Part shown: piece by piece, positions 49,304-64,000 of the stretch
How the letters are laid out: every line of letters begins with the position of its first letter
Position numbering within the stretch: position 1 is the first letter of the stretch
Assembly: GCA_004335835.1 (NCBI GenBank)
Contig: RWJK01001191.1
Span: 5,234 to 69,233 of the forward strand
Reading direction: 5' to 3'
Source of the DNA: Scenedesmus sp. ARA3
Lineage: Eukaryota > Chlorophyta > Chlorophyceae > Sphaeropleales > Scenedesmaceae
DNA length: 64,000 bases
Made by a program: the position numbers and the translations under genes
Notes under the pieces: generated by a model
What the model was told of the DNA's origin: nothing
The model's database searches: none
What the model saw: only the letters and a program-made list of their open reading frames with translations

Positions 49304-50164
49304 TGAAGCACTGCATCATAGCTGGCTGGCGTTGCTGATCCGCCATGTGACTGAAAACCAGTGAGCCGTTGCCGCTGCTTACCGGCTCGTACAGGCCAAT
49401 GCGTAGCCCTCCGTACATGACTTGTCTGTGCAGGCCTGCAGCACACAACGCAGCACCGAAACCCTAGTCAACAACAACCCAGCGCACACATATCCTTGCA
49501 GAACAAACGCCACATTGGACAGGATTCAATCTTGTGCCAATGGTTCGGTGCAATAGATGTTCTGCTGCAGGACACATAGGCTGTGGGTGATCTGTGACTA
49601 TATCAAGACAGCAGCGCTGTTTGCTGCCTGCAGATCACAAGCTGCAGCAGATCAGCCACAATGCTGCCTCCCCAGATGCAGCAAATGCCAGACTGCCAGC
49701 ATGAAACCCAGAGCACATTGTAAACCAACATTTCTGCTTGTGTGTGATAACTTGGAAGCAGCTGCACACCTGGCTCCAGTCCCTTCCACAGCGCGCTAGG
49801 CCCCTCCTCTTTTGCAATGGTCATGCATGTCCCCAGCAGGCCCCTGCAAGCACGACAGAACGCAGTCATTGCAGCAGCTAATGACTGTGTTGTTGTTAGC
49901 AGCAATGTCTGCCAAGCATCAAGCCTTGCTCACTTGTACTTGCCACCAGCACCACCGCCTTGCAACTGAAGGCGCACTTTTGCTGTGTCCAGAGGCAGTG
50001 TCAACGCCTGCAGCGCAGCTGAGGGTCAGCTGATGCAACAGAGAGAGTATTTGATGCACAAACAGCAGCTAGCACGCTTTTACCTCTGCTGTGCATGCTG
50101 AAATTGCGCTAGCAGCGAACAGGTTGGGGAAGGGCAACTGCGGTCCTGATGATGGGGGCGACAT
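45590..50164 (-). CDS. UCP: Mitochondrial uncoupling protein (plant UCP/PUMP type)
   Basis: Ten exons: 50164-50084, 50007-49934, 49843-49770, 49435-49383, 48828-48706, 48045-47860, 47249-47123, 46654-46584, 46130-46053, 45622-45590. The phases agree and give 299 residues, the usual size. Three carrier signatures are intact: [10 protein letters not shown] (32-41), [10 protein letters not shown] (130-139) and PVDVVKSR (230-237). The segments [27 protein letters not shown] and [10 protein letters not shown] are diagnostic of UCPs over other carriers. The protein sits in the inner mitochondrial membrane and dissipates or exchanges proton and anion gradients; plant members also move dicarboxylates and aspartate/glutamate. 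The last exon has only ten codons ([10 protein letters not shown]), replacing the usual short basic tail; its assignment rests on phase and a CAG acceptor. Introns carry many exon-edge copies. Confidence 0.95.
46960..47475 (-). repeat. Copies of UCP exon 7 edges
   Basis: The exon 7 end (VVKSRVMG plus GTGAG donor; true end 47123) is echoed at about 46963-46990 and 47038-47070. The exon 7 start ([14 protein letters not shown]; true start 47249) is echoed at about 47305-47354 and 47418-47473. Thus this exon has decayed copies on both sides. Confidence 0.9.
47555..47812 (-). repeat. Three tandem copies of the UCP exon 6 end
   Basis: The end of exon 6 ([10 protein letters not shown] and GTGCG donor; true end 47860) recurs with exon-side ends at about 47561, 47671 and 47774, spacing 86-110 bp. 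One copy reads [14 protein letters not shown], the closest to the original. Confidence 0.9.
48430..48535 (-). repeat. Large copy of UCP exon 5
   Basis: This repeats about 90 bases of exon 5 ([10 protein letters not shown]...ASPTDLVK) with a GTGGGC donor. It is fully open and differs from the original (48828-48706) almost only at synonymous sites, but it lacks the first third of the exon. Confidence 0.9.
49257..49302. repeat. (GCT)n microsatellite in UCP intron 4
   Basis: About 15 GCT units; on the sense strand these are CAG/AGC units lying just downstream of the exon 4 donor at 49382. Confidence 0.9.
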
Positions 50165-51072
50165 GCTGCTTGTTCTGTGGCTATGCTGCTGAAGCTGCTG
50201 CAAATATCTTAGATCCCCGAATGTGACCAAGTGAAGCTGTTGATGGTGTTCGCATTGTCTTGGAGTCGCACCAAAAGACTACAACACAACCCTGCCAGTG
50301 ACATTGAGTAACACGTCCGCAAGGAGCTTGAAAAGTTGAAACGGCTTTTCAAGTGTCAAACAAAACTATGCTGACGCACTCTCGTGTCAGAATGTTGCCC
50401 GATCCGTGTCAAGTCAGATCAGCAGCAGAAGCTGACTTGGCCGCCTGACCCTTGCATGTACAGCCCGTGCATCGCAACACGCTTATTGCTGCGTCAGGTG
50501 GCTTTTAGCACATGATACTCATGTAAGCTGCCGTTGCTGGGCTGTAAATCGCTGCCAGTAAGTCATGCTGCTGGTTTGCAGTGCTTGGCAGGCTCATGCA
50601 AGTTGGACAGGTTTAGTGAACACGCAGACTGGAGCTGCACACCACAGGCACTTGATGCTGACACAAGATGTATGCATAGAGCACCCCCTTGCACATAGCT
50701 GAAGTACAGTCGTTTAACGCATCAGTTCATGTCATTGCTGCTGCCGAACACTGCCCCGTCACGGTGCACAGCCGTTGCTGCACCAACCCCAAAACCCGCT
50801 ACCCTCATCACAATAGTCAGAGGTCAGAGACATACATACGTATATAGCATCAGGTTACACGGCTGCTGTCAAGCACACATATGCTGCACTGTGGCTAGCC
50901 GGCCTCATGCGCAAGCAAGGCCTGGCCACATGCCACCAGCATACGCAGCGCTGGGAGCTGCTGCTTCCTGACTGTTGAGTCAACAACGTGCGCTGTCGCT
51001 CCAGCTGCGCCTCCAGCACGACGGTCAAACTTTGGTCAAACAAAGTAACAAGGGACTGCTGCAGCAGGCCGT
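50165..51072. other. Intergenic region between UCP and RPL37A
   Basis: Holds the UCP promoter (from 50165 upward) and the RPL37A 3' UTR (below 51073). No open frame with a domain. A candidate poly(A) signal for RPL37A lies at 50855. Confidence 0.6.
50855..50859 (-). terminator. Candidate poly(A) signal (TGTAA) of RPL37A
   Basis: TGTAA on the minus strand, 214 bases downstream of the RPL37A stop codon. Confidence 0.4.
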
Positions 51073-54334
<3,262 letters not shown>

Positions 54335-55738
54335 TCATGCCTTGGGTGGCTCGGCCTTCTCCTGGTCCTGCATCTCGCTGGTCCACAGCGTGAGGTTGTC
54401 GCGCAGCAGCTGCATGATGAGCGCGCTGTCCTTGTAGCTGTCCTCGCCCAGCGTGTCCAGGTCGCTGATGGCCTCGTCAAACGCCTGCAGGAAACAGGCA
54501 GCAGCAGCAGCAGCAGCAGCAGCGGCAGCGGCGGCGGCAGCAGTGCGGTTTCAATGGTCAGCACCAGCAGGCAGAGCGGCAGTTGCAATCCGCGATGTGT
54601 CCATGATCGAGAGCAGGAGCGCGAGGAGGTGCACGCGAGCTGCGTCCACACAAGCGTCACATGCGCCGGTAACATCTACTCTAGACAGACAGGGACACAC
54701 AAGCACGCATGCAGATATGCATACAGTGACGCAGCGCAGCGTCGCGTGCGCATGCATATGTGTCTGCAACAGCACTGCCGTAGCAGCGGTACCATAGCAT
54801 ATATCCGGCTGTGCAGCCGCACGACAGTCTCCTGCAACGGCGGCAGCCCCGCGCTGCTGTTGGATAGCCGCTGCTGCTGATCGCGCCCCACAACTGCTGT
54901 TGTAACCCCCCGCTGCTGCTGGGGCACTGCTACATCATACGTTGACAATCCATGAGCGTGCGCACCTGCTTGGCCAGGTTGCAGGCCTTCTCCGGCTGGT
55001 TCATGACCTCGTAGTAGAACACGGAGAAGTTGAGCGCCAGGCCCAGGCGGATGGGGTTGGTGCTGGGCAGCTCCGCCAACGCCTTCTCCTGTGCTGCGTT
55101 GTACGCCAGCAGCGTCTTCTCTGCAGCCTCCTTGCGGTCGCTGTCCACCTTGAACTCTGACAGGTACCTGTGGTAGTCGGCCTTCATCTTGAGGTAGAAG
55201 ACTGAGGCCTCACAGGTGGAGGCAGAGGGGATGAGGTGCGTGTCCAGCAGCTCCAGGATCTCCCCACACACATTGTCCAGCTCCTTCTCCACGGTGCCCC
55301 GGTACTTCTGGATCAGGGACACGCGCTTCTCGTTGCCCTTGGCCACCTCGCTCTGCTCCACGCTCTGCAGAATGCGCCAAGACGCACGCCTGGCGCCCAC
55401 GAGGTTCTTGTAGCCTGTGCAGCAGTTTACCAGTTCCGGAGTGAGGCAGGGGGCCGGCCAAAGTGTCAGGAGAAAATGAGGGCCACTAACAGCAGCGTGT
55501 TGTGTTGAAAAAAGGCGCAGTCCAACTGCTGTGCTAAGGCCACCACCACGCCATCCATCCTGACCCGCCCAGCTCGCAGCTGCTCACCCACGGACAGCAG
55601 GTTACGCTCCTCAACGCTCAGCTCCTGCTCTCCAGCCATGGATGCAATCACACGCATCTCGTTAACCATGTCCTGGTAGCGTTCGGCCTGCTCAGAAATC
55701 TTTGCAGAGAACAACGCGAGTTCACGCGGAGTGGCCAT
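54335..55738 (-). CDS. 14-3-3 protein
   Basis: Three exons: 55738-55588, 55414-54966, 54484-54335. The phases agree and give 249 residues, the normal family length. The N-terminus ([21 protein letters not shown]) and both family signatures are present: RNLLSVGYKN (usually RNLLSVAYKN; the Gly is formed across the first splice junction) and [18 protein letters not shown]. The phosphopeptide-binding groove residues in ARRASWR and in MKADYHRYL are conserved. 14-3-3 dimers bind phosphoserine/threonine motifs and control metabolic enzymes, ATPases and signalling proteins in the cytosol and nucleus. The C-terminal tail after the last helix is short and charged ([11 protein letters not shown]). Intron 2 has a GCAGCGGCGG-rich stretch. 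No exon-edge copies are seen. Confidence 0.97.
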
Positions 55739-57162
55739 TTTGGCTGCTTATTAGTGATAATAAACTGCTGAGTCCGTTGGCGCGGAGCTGCAATTCGATC
55801 AGGCCGAAAGCTCTAGCTGTTGTTGTGCCAGCTCAACAGGGAGGACGGAGGCTCCCACAGTCGCAAATAGCTCAGAATGGATCACACTGGCGTGATCGGA
55901 GCATGCTGATGGCCCGGTGCATGCGTGGCAAGCAAAAACACGCGAGACCCAAACCACGCTGCTGCGAACAGTCACCATCGTTAGGAAGCCGCTGATCGTC
56001 CGTGGCCTCTGCATATGACGTGACTGCTCGTTTCCTGCTGTGATCAATGGCTTTGCGGCTACAAGGAATGGCCGTACACGGTCAGCCCGCCCCCAAAAGT
56101 TGACTCCCCTTTATATCGACCCGATCGCTGCTGCCCGATGTAATGAAGCAACCGCCACTTTGATATGACAGGTGAGTAGTAGCAGTGTCAAAGCACCTGG
56201 GCCACCCACCCTGAAGGCTAATAGCAGGTAAGGGTACCTGCACTAGCTTAGTCTGGTGTGACGTACAGCCCATATGCACAGGGCCAAGCAATACAAGCCT
56301 ATGCAGCCACACAATACACGCGCAGAAAAGATGATTCTAAATGTCTTTTAAGCGCTGAATCAAACGGCCAGTGGCCAGCTGCAACAGGTGACTCCTGTAC
56401 TCAAGTGCCAGCGGCCAGTGTCATTGTAATCTCAAATTTAGCTGGCTCTGCAGCGGCAGTGGCAGAGCCATGGGGGTGACTTCAAATCTAATATTGCCAA
56501 CGACCTAGAAAACTTGATACGTGCTGCTCTTCGCGTAAAGGTCTGCCAGGGACGGCAGCGATGTCAGCATATAGAGAAAGTTGCCGAGTGCCAGCATGCC
56601 AGGTTGGCGCACAAAACGTTGTCCAGAAAGCGGCCCTACAGCCATACGAGCAAGCATACCGCACACTGCCTGGACAAGTCAAGATGCAAGAACCCAGCAT
56701 GCACAGCCGGATGAATGCAGCTGACAGGTAACACGCACTAAGCCATTGCAGCCAGCGTGAGCACTTCGTTGCTGGTGCAAGTCCTCATCTGGCAGACATG
56801 TTGCCCTCCCCGGCCTCGCGCAAAAATGCCATACCACAGCTGCTATGCAACTGGAGCCAACAATGACTGCAGGGGAATCAATGCTCAGCCTTTTGTTGGT
56901 CCTGCAAAGCGATGCCTGCCATATGAACAAGTGCAGATGAGTTGTGCACATGATGTGCAAGACTACCCACAGCACGTTCGTGTGCAAGCTACCCACAGCA
57001 TGTGCGTGGTGAAACGCACTCCGCCTAAAGCCGTGGTATAGGGGTCACACAGCTCGCAGGCCAACTCACTTGCTCCAACACCAGGTTGCAGGCAGCCCTG
57101 GGTAAGTTCACGCTGGATCTCACGTGTCAAAGCTGTTATAAAAGTAACAGTTGAGGCCCCGC
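55739..57162. other. Intergenic region between 14-3-3 and TOP6A
   Basis: Holds the 14-3-3 promoter and the TOP6A 3' UTR. No ORF with a domain is seen on either strand. Confidence 0.6.
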
Positions 57163-58645
57163 TCAGATCCAGTCCCCTTCCTGCAGCTTGAGCGGCAGGT
57201 ACACCTGGCTCAGGTACTGGAAGCCGAAGCTGCTGAGTGCCTGGATCTCCGCCTTCTCCTTTCTCTTGAGCATCAGCTCCAGCTCAGCCACCCAGGCAGG
57301 GTTGGCCTTGATGAAGTCCTCCTCCAGCTGCGGCAGCGGCAGCAGCAACAGCAACAGCAGGGGTGGCAGCAGCAGCAGTGCGATGCGTGTCAGCAGCAGC
57401 AGCTGCTGCAACATTTGAGGCAGCGCCACTCGGGAGCATTCACAGTTGCTGTGCATCAAACGACTGAGGTGTGGCGTCAGCCCAGCAGATCTCTACAGCT
57501 GACCCAGTGTAGCAGCAACAGCAGTGCCCAACACGAAATGAATATGTCACTGGCGCAGCAGCTGGAACGCAAGGCATACAGGCAAGCCTTGCTGATCAGG
57601 CAGCTCCATCTGTTGCGTGCAGCGCAGCTGCCACTGCTGCCCCGCAGGTGCTGTTGTGCGACTCACCAGCTTGCGGCCTGTCTTTGAATTCTCGTCTGTC
57701 ACTTATAGCATGTCGCTTTGATCAGCCGGCGGCTGCAACGCAAGGCACATCACGCAAGTCTTGCCAGCCAGGCAGGTGCAAGTGAGGCATGCAGCAGTGC
57801 TCACCAGCTTGCGGCCTGTCTTCAAATCCTCATCTGTCATGGCAAGCCTGCACTGCGCTGGGATGTTGAACCGGTCCAGGTCGCTGGGGCGCACGCCCAG
57901 CCACTTGATGTCTGGCGTGGTCAGGTTGCTGCAGCACAAAGTGCACACAGCCTTTTGATCAAGGGTGATCAGGATGCTTACATGCTTACATGCCATATGC
58001 AAACTCTCTGTCAACAGCCGGGCGGACCAGGCAAGCCAAAGATCGACTCAGTTCACTCGCTGCAAGTGGTGCAAGTGATCTGTGCTCATGGCCCCACTCG
58101 TGTGTATGCCGCTGCAACACCCACCCCACCGGCGTGAGGGGGAACAGCGCAGCAACCAATTGCACCTGCTGCCGTAGCTCGTGTTGTTGCTGCCTTTACA
58201 TACAACCTCAGTCGGTATACTCATAACGATCAACAGCCTGTTGCATCAGCCTCACCTGCTGCTGTACCCCACGTCGTTGCGGCCCCGCATGTACCAGCGC
58301 AGTCGGCATCCATCATCACAATCAACATCTATAATCACAACCAGCACCCTATTGCATCAGCCTCACCTGCTGTCGTAGCTCATGTTCATGCTGCCCTTCA
58401 TGTACACAGACAGGATTTTCAGCCCGTAGGGGTCGCTGTCCACCAGCGCCAGCACGGGGATCTTCAGGCTCAGCTTCAGCTTGCGCAGGAACAACCTGCA
58501 AGTCGCAACACAGAGCGAAGCAGCCAACAGCAACAGAAAAGCTGTTGTATGTCTGGCCATTAGGCATCTACAGTGTCATGCTTTCACGCAACAGGGATCT
58601 TCAGGCTCAGCTTGAGCATGCGCAGGAACAGCCTGCGTGAGGGGT

Positions 58646-58683
<38 letters not shown>

Positions 58684-59747
58684 ACACAGTTGTTGACATT
58701 CCCACTGTCCACCAGCGCCAGCACGCAAATGGAACCTCCTAATGTCAACATGCCCACCGTGTAGCCGCGTCCGGCTGCCCCTTGGCTGTGATGATGATGC
58801 TGGGGTAGTCGTTCTAGAAGCGGTTCCCCTAACGGCTCAAGCACCTCAACAACTGCTCTGTAGCATACTGTTTGACCTGTCCATGTTCTCACTTACTCGC
58901 TCACTCACTCAAAAACTCACTAATTTACTCACTCGGCTATGATGCCCATTTGCTGTGATGCTCTAAGAACCCCCACCGTATATGCTCATGCTCACCGTGT
59001 GGCTACATCTGGCTGCCCCTTGGCGGTGATGATGATGCTGGGGTAGTCGTTGTAGAAGCCTCATGAACTGCCAGACAACATTTAGCATAGTAACCCTGCC
59101 TGCCGTGCACCTGTGCTCATGCTCTTACCGTGTGGCCACATCCGGCTGCCCCTTTGCCGTGATGATGATGCTGGGGTAGTCGTTGTGGAAGCAGCCCCCC
59201 TAAGCCCCTTTGTTGTGACAAACTTCAATACCTTTTCTGCAGCATATGTATCCTGCAGCCTCACCTAGTGGCCACGTCCGGCTGCCCCTTTGCTGTGATG
59301 ATGATGCTGGGGTAGTCGTTGTAGAAGCGGTCCTCAGCCAGGCGCATGAAGGCCGCATCCTTCTCCACCAGCAGGATGAACAGCGCATCCGATGCAATGT
59401 TGGAGACCTGTGGTCAGCAGGCAGCAGGCAAAGCAAACCTTTGGTCGGGCGGCAATTGCAGGACAGCCTATTGAGTGTAGCATGCACACCAGCAGGATGA
59501 ACAGCGCGTCAGAGGCGACGTTGGAGACGGCATATTGCAACACAGCAGGCCAGCAGGCAGTAGAAAGCGAAAGAGTGAGTCCAATGCCACCAGGGGTGAG
59601 GCTGAACAGCGAGTCACCCGCACTGTTCACCTGGCTAGGCGGCAGGGCAGCAAAGAGGGCAAAAGTCTGATGTAACTCTTAGCGGAGAACACAGCTCCTT
59701 AGTTGGGTTGTGCAAACGCGTTTCGATGCTTCCCACATTGTCGCACA

Positions 59748-59782
<35 letters not shown>

Positions 59783-60374
59783 CTCACCTTGCTGATGTTT
59801 GGCGGGATGGCCTTGCCACCCACGCCCATGCGCCTGCAGTCGATGTGGTCGCCGTCCTCGGTGAAGGTCAGCTGCCCCACCACCACGCCCTTCTCAGACG
59901 CCACCACTGCAGCAGCAACATTAGCAGCAGCAGCAGCAGTGGCAGCGGCAGCAGCAGAGTAGCGTGAGACACAGCATAGGCCAGGCACAGCCTCTGGTGA
60001 AGGGCGGCCGCCCCATCACCACGCCCTTCTCAGACGCCACCACTGCAGGCAACAAAGCGGCGGCCCAGAATAGCGTTGAAGAGATGTGATGCTGTGAGGC
60101 GCAGCATGCGACATGCACAGCATCCTGGGAAGCCGCCCACCGCCCTTCTCAGACGCGACCACTGCCACATTAGCAGCAGCAGCAGCAGCAACAGCAGCAC
60201 ATGAAATGCGTAGAGCAGCACACAACCTCTGCAAGGGAAGACAGACATATAATATCCCGGCACACGAATGCTTTGTGCACATGTGCAACACACAGTGCTT
60301 CTACCCAGCAGCCAACAGCCACACAGCTGACTGACGGCATGTTGCACAGGCAGCCTGATTGCTGCCTCTGTTGC

Positions 60375-60412
<38 letters not shown>

Positions 60413-62463
60413 ACCGTGCAAGCTGGAGCGCGTGCAGCCCAGCATGCAGGACAGGTCATCAAGCACTGCATCCGACTCGCGCTGGTCCTGCAAGCACCAG
60501 CAGCAACAGCAGCAGCAGCAGCAAATGCGGCGCGTGAGCAGTGCAAACCGAAGAGCAAGCACAGGCGCACACAGCTCTGCAGCTGCAACGTGCGTACACC
60601 CCCATGTGCTGTCCTGCAGGCCCTCCACTGCCCTGCCCTGCAGGGCAGCTCGCACCCGCACCTTGAACAGCTTCGCGTCCAACCCCAGCGCCCCTCCCAA
60701 CAACAGAGTGCCCATCCCACACCATCCCCTGGCGCTCTTCTGCGGGCCCTCCCCTGCAGGACAGCCCCCACCCGCACCTCAAACAGAAGCACGCCAAACC
60801 CTATTGCTCCCAACAACAACACTGCGCCCACCCCACCCATCGCCCTGCGGTCTCACAGCCCCCGCCCGCACCTCGAACAGCTTCACGTCCGTGTAGAACA
60901 GGTCTCGCTTGGTCACGTTGATCTGCTTGTTGCACAGCTCGTGCACCAGGCCCAGGATGCGCGTGGTGATGGCCGTCTTGCGGCACGCCTGGCTGCTGGC
61001 AAAGGGGCGCTTGGAGACTGTGTCTTTCAGCACGATGCGGTCTAGCTCTGGCACATACAGCTGGTTGCCTGCAAGCACGATGTAGCGTGGAAATCAAGCA
61101 CAGCAACATAGTGTGATGAGCTTGTGTGAGGGCTGACCAAGTGGCACGTCAGATGTCAAATGCTTGCGCAGCATGGCACGTGGCTAGGGCTGTGATGACT
61201 AACAAGCTAACGCAGATGGACTTGAGCAGCATGCAGCTGCTGGCCTGCAAGCAAGTGGTGATAGTGCGTTGCTGCGCATCATGCCCTCCTCTAAACTGCG
61301 CCACACTGCTGGCAAGCAGACATCAAAACACAAAAGGATGCAGCAAACTTACTGCACACTTCATAGTAGAAATACTTCTTACCCACTTCACATCACCCAC
61401 TGCACAGTCAACACCCACCCTTGGCTCGGGAGGGGATGTCGAAGCTGTAGCCGTTTCCTGCAAGGATGCTCTGAGCCACCTCCAGCATGGTGGCCTCAAT
61501 CTCATCCAGCACCGCATCCGCATCCTTGTCAACAACCTGCAGGAGGTTTGAGTGTACATAAATAGCATGAGTTGAGGGGTTGCACGTTGACAAATCAGCA
61601 GGAGGGGACGACGCGCAACTTGTTGTTGGAGCAGGCTGTGTGTATGAGCTTCGCAAGAGTGTGGTTGCTCTTGGTGGCGGCAACTGCATGCAGTGTAGCA
61701 TGGCGTCTACATCTGCAGCCAAAGGTAACTGGCGCTCAATCTGCTGGTGTGTGCGTAGGTAGGGGCAGCTGCACGGGACACATATGACACATGTGGCACA
61801 TGCCCTCCCCTGCATGCTTCCGCAGCTGCTTGCAGGAACCTGCAACTGAGTCATGCTGCTGGCAAACACTCGACTTGCAAGGCATAGCTGCAGTCTAAGC
61901 TATCGGGCCGCAAATGTCCTGTTGCTGGCAGCTGCTCTGGCCCCTCCTGTGTAGATGCACTGCCTGCTGCTGCTGCTGCTGCTGCTGCAGAGCGACTGCG
62001 TGCCAGGGCAGCTGTATGGGGCTGCAGCAGCTCACCTCTCTGACAGAGTGTGCGAGGTCAAGTTCTGCTAGGCTCCTGCAGGCACAACAGTGTCGTTGCA
62101 CACACCAGCAGTCATTTCTGTAGGATAGCTGTGCAGTCTCACAACGACAGTAGAACAGCAGCAGTCCACGCTGCGACAAGGTGGCATATGACTGGTGAGC
62201 TGAGCAGCGCGCACCTCTCAGCAGTCGTGTTCTTCCTCCCCTGCTCTGCAAGCTTCTTTACTAGTTTGAGCACCTCCTGCAGCAGCATAACAAAACCTTA
62301 CAACAAAGGCAACATTGGCTTGGGCATGCATGCAGCTGTTGCTGCTGTAGCTGTTGCTGCTGCTGCCGCAGCTGCTTGATCTGCTCACATCGATGTTCTT
62401 GATCTTTTTCTGCTGTTTGTTAATGTCCTCTCCAGCACGCTTGCTTGTGCCCGCCTTGCTCAT
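57163..62463 (-). CDS. TOP6A: DNA topoisomerase VI subunit A (SPO11-3 type)
   Basis: Eleven exons: 62463-62389, 62276-62215, 62075-62036, 61536-61419, 61068-60872, 60487-60415, 59906-59788, 59407-59265, 58495-58367, 57928-57805, 57327-57163. The phases agree and give 414 residues, near plant SPO11-3. The winged-helix part contains the catalytic tyrosine region [10 protein letters not shown] (Tyr157). The TOPRIM metal ligands are Glu243 (LLVEKDA) and Asp295/Asp297 (LVDSDPYG). [12 protein letters not shown] and [13 protein letters not shown] are strongly plant SPO11-3-like and distinguish it from meiotic SPO11-1/2. In plants the A subunit pairs with TOP6B to relax DNA during endoreduplication. 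The B subunit is not in this window. Introns 6, 7, 8, 9 and 10 contain exon-edge copies. Confidence 0.96.
57655..57700 (-). repeat. Copy of the TOP6A exon 10 end
   Basis: At about 57660-57700 there is a copy of the exon 10 end ([10 protein letters not shown] and its donor; true end 57805), with a few substitutions. Confidence 0.85.
58575..59195 (-). repeat. Copies of TOP6A exon 8 end and exon 9 start
   Basis: The exon 9 start ([14 protein letters not shown]; true start 58495) is echoed at about 58588-58636. The exon 8 end ([19 protein letters not shown]; true end 59265) is echoed at about 58757-58815, 58995-59060 and 59133-59190, about 130-240 bp apart. All three keep [12 protein letters not shown]. 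Confidence 0.9.
59484..60172 (-). repeat. Copies of TOP6A exon 7 and exon 8 acceptor edges
   Basis: The exon 8 start ([14 protein letters not shown]; true start 59407) is echoed at 59484-59530. The exon 7 start (VVASEKGVV; true start 59906) is echoed at about 59995-60044 and 60127-60165. Confidence 0.88.
60379..60411. repeat. (CTG)n tract at the TOP6A exon 6 donor
   Basis: On the sense strand the donor GTGAG at 60414 runs directly into CAGCAGCAG units. A similar arrangement is seen at the exon 7 donor (59787). Confidence 0.85.
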
Positions 62464-64000
62464 CGCTTGAGCTGCACCAGGGCTGTTTGAATCTGCAGGG
62501 GATCGTGCACATGTAGGTGGGTATTGCAGCGGACGAAATCTAATTACAATGTTAATCGGGTGAGCTGTGAGAGCAGCGGACCGCAGCCTGCACTGCTGGT
62601 GGGCCGGGTTGGTAGGCCAGACGAGGGTTTGAATTTCAGGTGTGCGTGACGTGTGTAACAGCTATACATAGCTATGGTTTACAGACTGCGATTGAAGAAG
62701 CAGGCAGTTGGACTCAGCTGTAAGCACGGAGCCCTCGAGTCACCTGGTGCAGGCACAGCTTGACTTACAGGCAGTACCGTACTGCTAGGGGCCTGACCAT
62801 TGAACCGTCATCCTTTGACCCCTCGGGCGTCGCAGGGAAGCACTGACGAGGAGCTATCGAGCGAGGATGTTCCACTGCTGTGCTGCAATCACTGCTCTCT
62901 GATGCGATCACTGAGTGTGACACGTGTTACCAATGACAGTAGACAGAAGCACCCTGGCAGGACACCACTCGCCATGGCAGCACAGCCGGAAGTTAGAGGA
63001 CAAAAACCTTTGTCAAGACTTGGCGTGAGACAAAACACCGTTGGTCAGCAGGCTGTGGTGCAAAACAATGCTGCCACACACCTGCAGACGCCACTGTTGA
63101 CCACCACCGTCACATGCACGCCATGCACACCCAGCCAGCATTTGAATCGTCTACTTGGACCACCCACTGGCAGCGTCATCATCAACACGGTGACATGCAT
63201 GTCAGACAGGCCTATCTACAACCACCTTGGTTGAGCGGTGACCGCTGCTGTCATATGCGATGACCAATGGCCATTGCCTGGCAGCAACCTGAGGCGCTGC
63301 TGAGCAGCCTGCTGCCCAGTAAGCCGGTGCAGCTGCAGCCACAGCAACATCCCCATAGAGTGGAACTGGAGGATGCACTGATTTCTGAGTGCAGGCATCA
63401 ACAACACAGTGGGGCGACTAAGCACAAGCTAACCAGCACAGCCCTGCTCTGCCCCTGCTGCCCTGTGCAACACTCGAGCATGTGCACCTCGAAACGTACG
63501 GCGGCCTGCAAGCATGCCATCATGGGCGGTGATGTAGCACCCTTAGCGACAGTGCTTGCACGGCAACATACAACAAGCAACACATTGCACTCGGGGTGGT
63601 GTGGATGCGGTGAAACTGCAAAAACAACCCTCGTCAAAACAACAGAGGCTGGTGGTAGAACGGCAGCCCCAGCTGCCTCACAGCCAGCTATGCTTGCATG
63701 CACAGCTGCTTGCGGCTGCGGGGGCATGAGATAAACCCAGCAGCCCACAGCACCAGCAGAACCAATGCAACACTTTACTGCATGACAGCATCAAGTTTTG
63801 CAGTTGTGCAGTGCCTTGCAAGCAGATGCAGCAGCAGCCACAAACACGCTTCACAACAGCGTCCTGCCAGGGCAAAGCAGAAGCCAACCACGCGCCTAAT
63901 CACTCTACCCAGCGGGGGCAGCAACGGCTGATGACAGCATGGCTGCAGCTGGCTGATCTGATGTCATATAACAACAGCTGCAGCGCTCTGCTGCAGTTCT
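62464..64000. other. Region upstream of TOP6A, no firm gene
   Basis: Expected to hold the TOP6A promoter. A plus-strand frame from an ATG at 62974 (good context, GCCATGG) runs about 86 codons to a TGA at 63232, starting MAAQPEVRGQKPLSRLG. It has no known domain, and a continuation by splicing could not be shown, so I list it only as a possible divergent first exon. The rest, to 64000, shows no coding signal. Confidence 0.4.

Noticed and set aside
62600..62650. Possible tRNA-like element: GGGTTTGAATTTC
   Set aside because: Only a partial B-box match; no A box at the right distance and no cloverleaf.

Overview
This window is nuclear DNA of a eukaryote, almost certainly a chlorophyte green alga of the Chlorophyceae (Chlamydomonadales/Sphaeropleales type). 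The reasons are intron-dense genes with GT-AG splice sites, abundant (CTG/CAG)n tracts, candidate TGTAA poly(A) signals, and plant-lineage gene families: AP2-domain factors, a plant-type uncoupling protein, plant-type TOP6A, and MYND proteins. The clade is inferred from these features and not proven. Two 50-base runs of N (12430-12479 and 43598-43647) interrupt (GCT)n tracts, so both are assembly gaps inside simple repeats.

Layout. 1-139: a repeat and a possible last exon of a plus-strand gene. 140-4027: no supported gene. 4028-10087 (-): seven-exon protein with four AP2 domains. 11317-18017 (+): nine-exon cytochrome P450, the only well-supported plus-strand gene. 18018-21232: intergenic, with one tentative minus-strand membrane ORF. 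21233-24407 (-): histidine phosphatase. 24408-26219: intergenic, with an orphan ORF of unlike composition. 26220-30302 (-): mitochondrial ATP-Mg/Pi (SCaMC-like) carrier. 31329-37020 (-): 1572-residue MYND zinc-finger protein. 37554-44953 (-): CLC chloride channel/transporter with two CBS domains. 45590-50164 (-): mitochondrial uncoupling protein. 51073-52648 (-): ribosomal protein eL43 (RPL37A). 54335-55738 (-): 14-3-3 protein. 57163-62463 (-): DNA topoisomerase VI subunit A (TOP6A/SPO11-3). 62464-64000: upstream region.

I rebuilt every gene by hand from splice sites. In each model all exon phases match and the joined length is a multiple of three, which is strong internal support. The genes do not form one pathway. 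They are unrelated housekeeping and regulatory genes, with two mitochondrial carriers about 15 kb apart.

The most striking signal is structural. In seven of ten genes the introns hold tandem, partly decayed copies of the neighbouring exon edge together with its splice site. There are five copies of the AP2 terminal acceptor, six of one carrier acceptor, and four of a CLC exon edge at exactly 129-bp spacing. The copies carry frameshifts and stops but often keep a usable-looking acceptor or donor. RPL37A and 14-3-3 show none. A second, related signal is that (CTG)n tracts in the sense orientation often sit directly against the 3' splice site, where a polypyrimidine tract would be expected.
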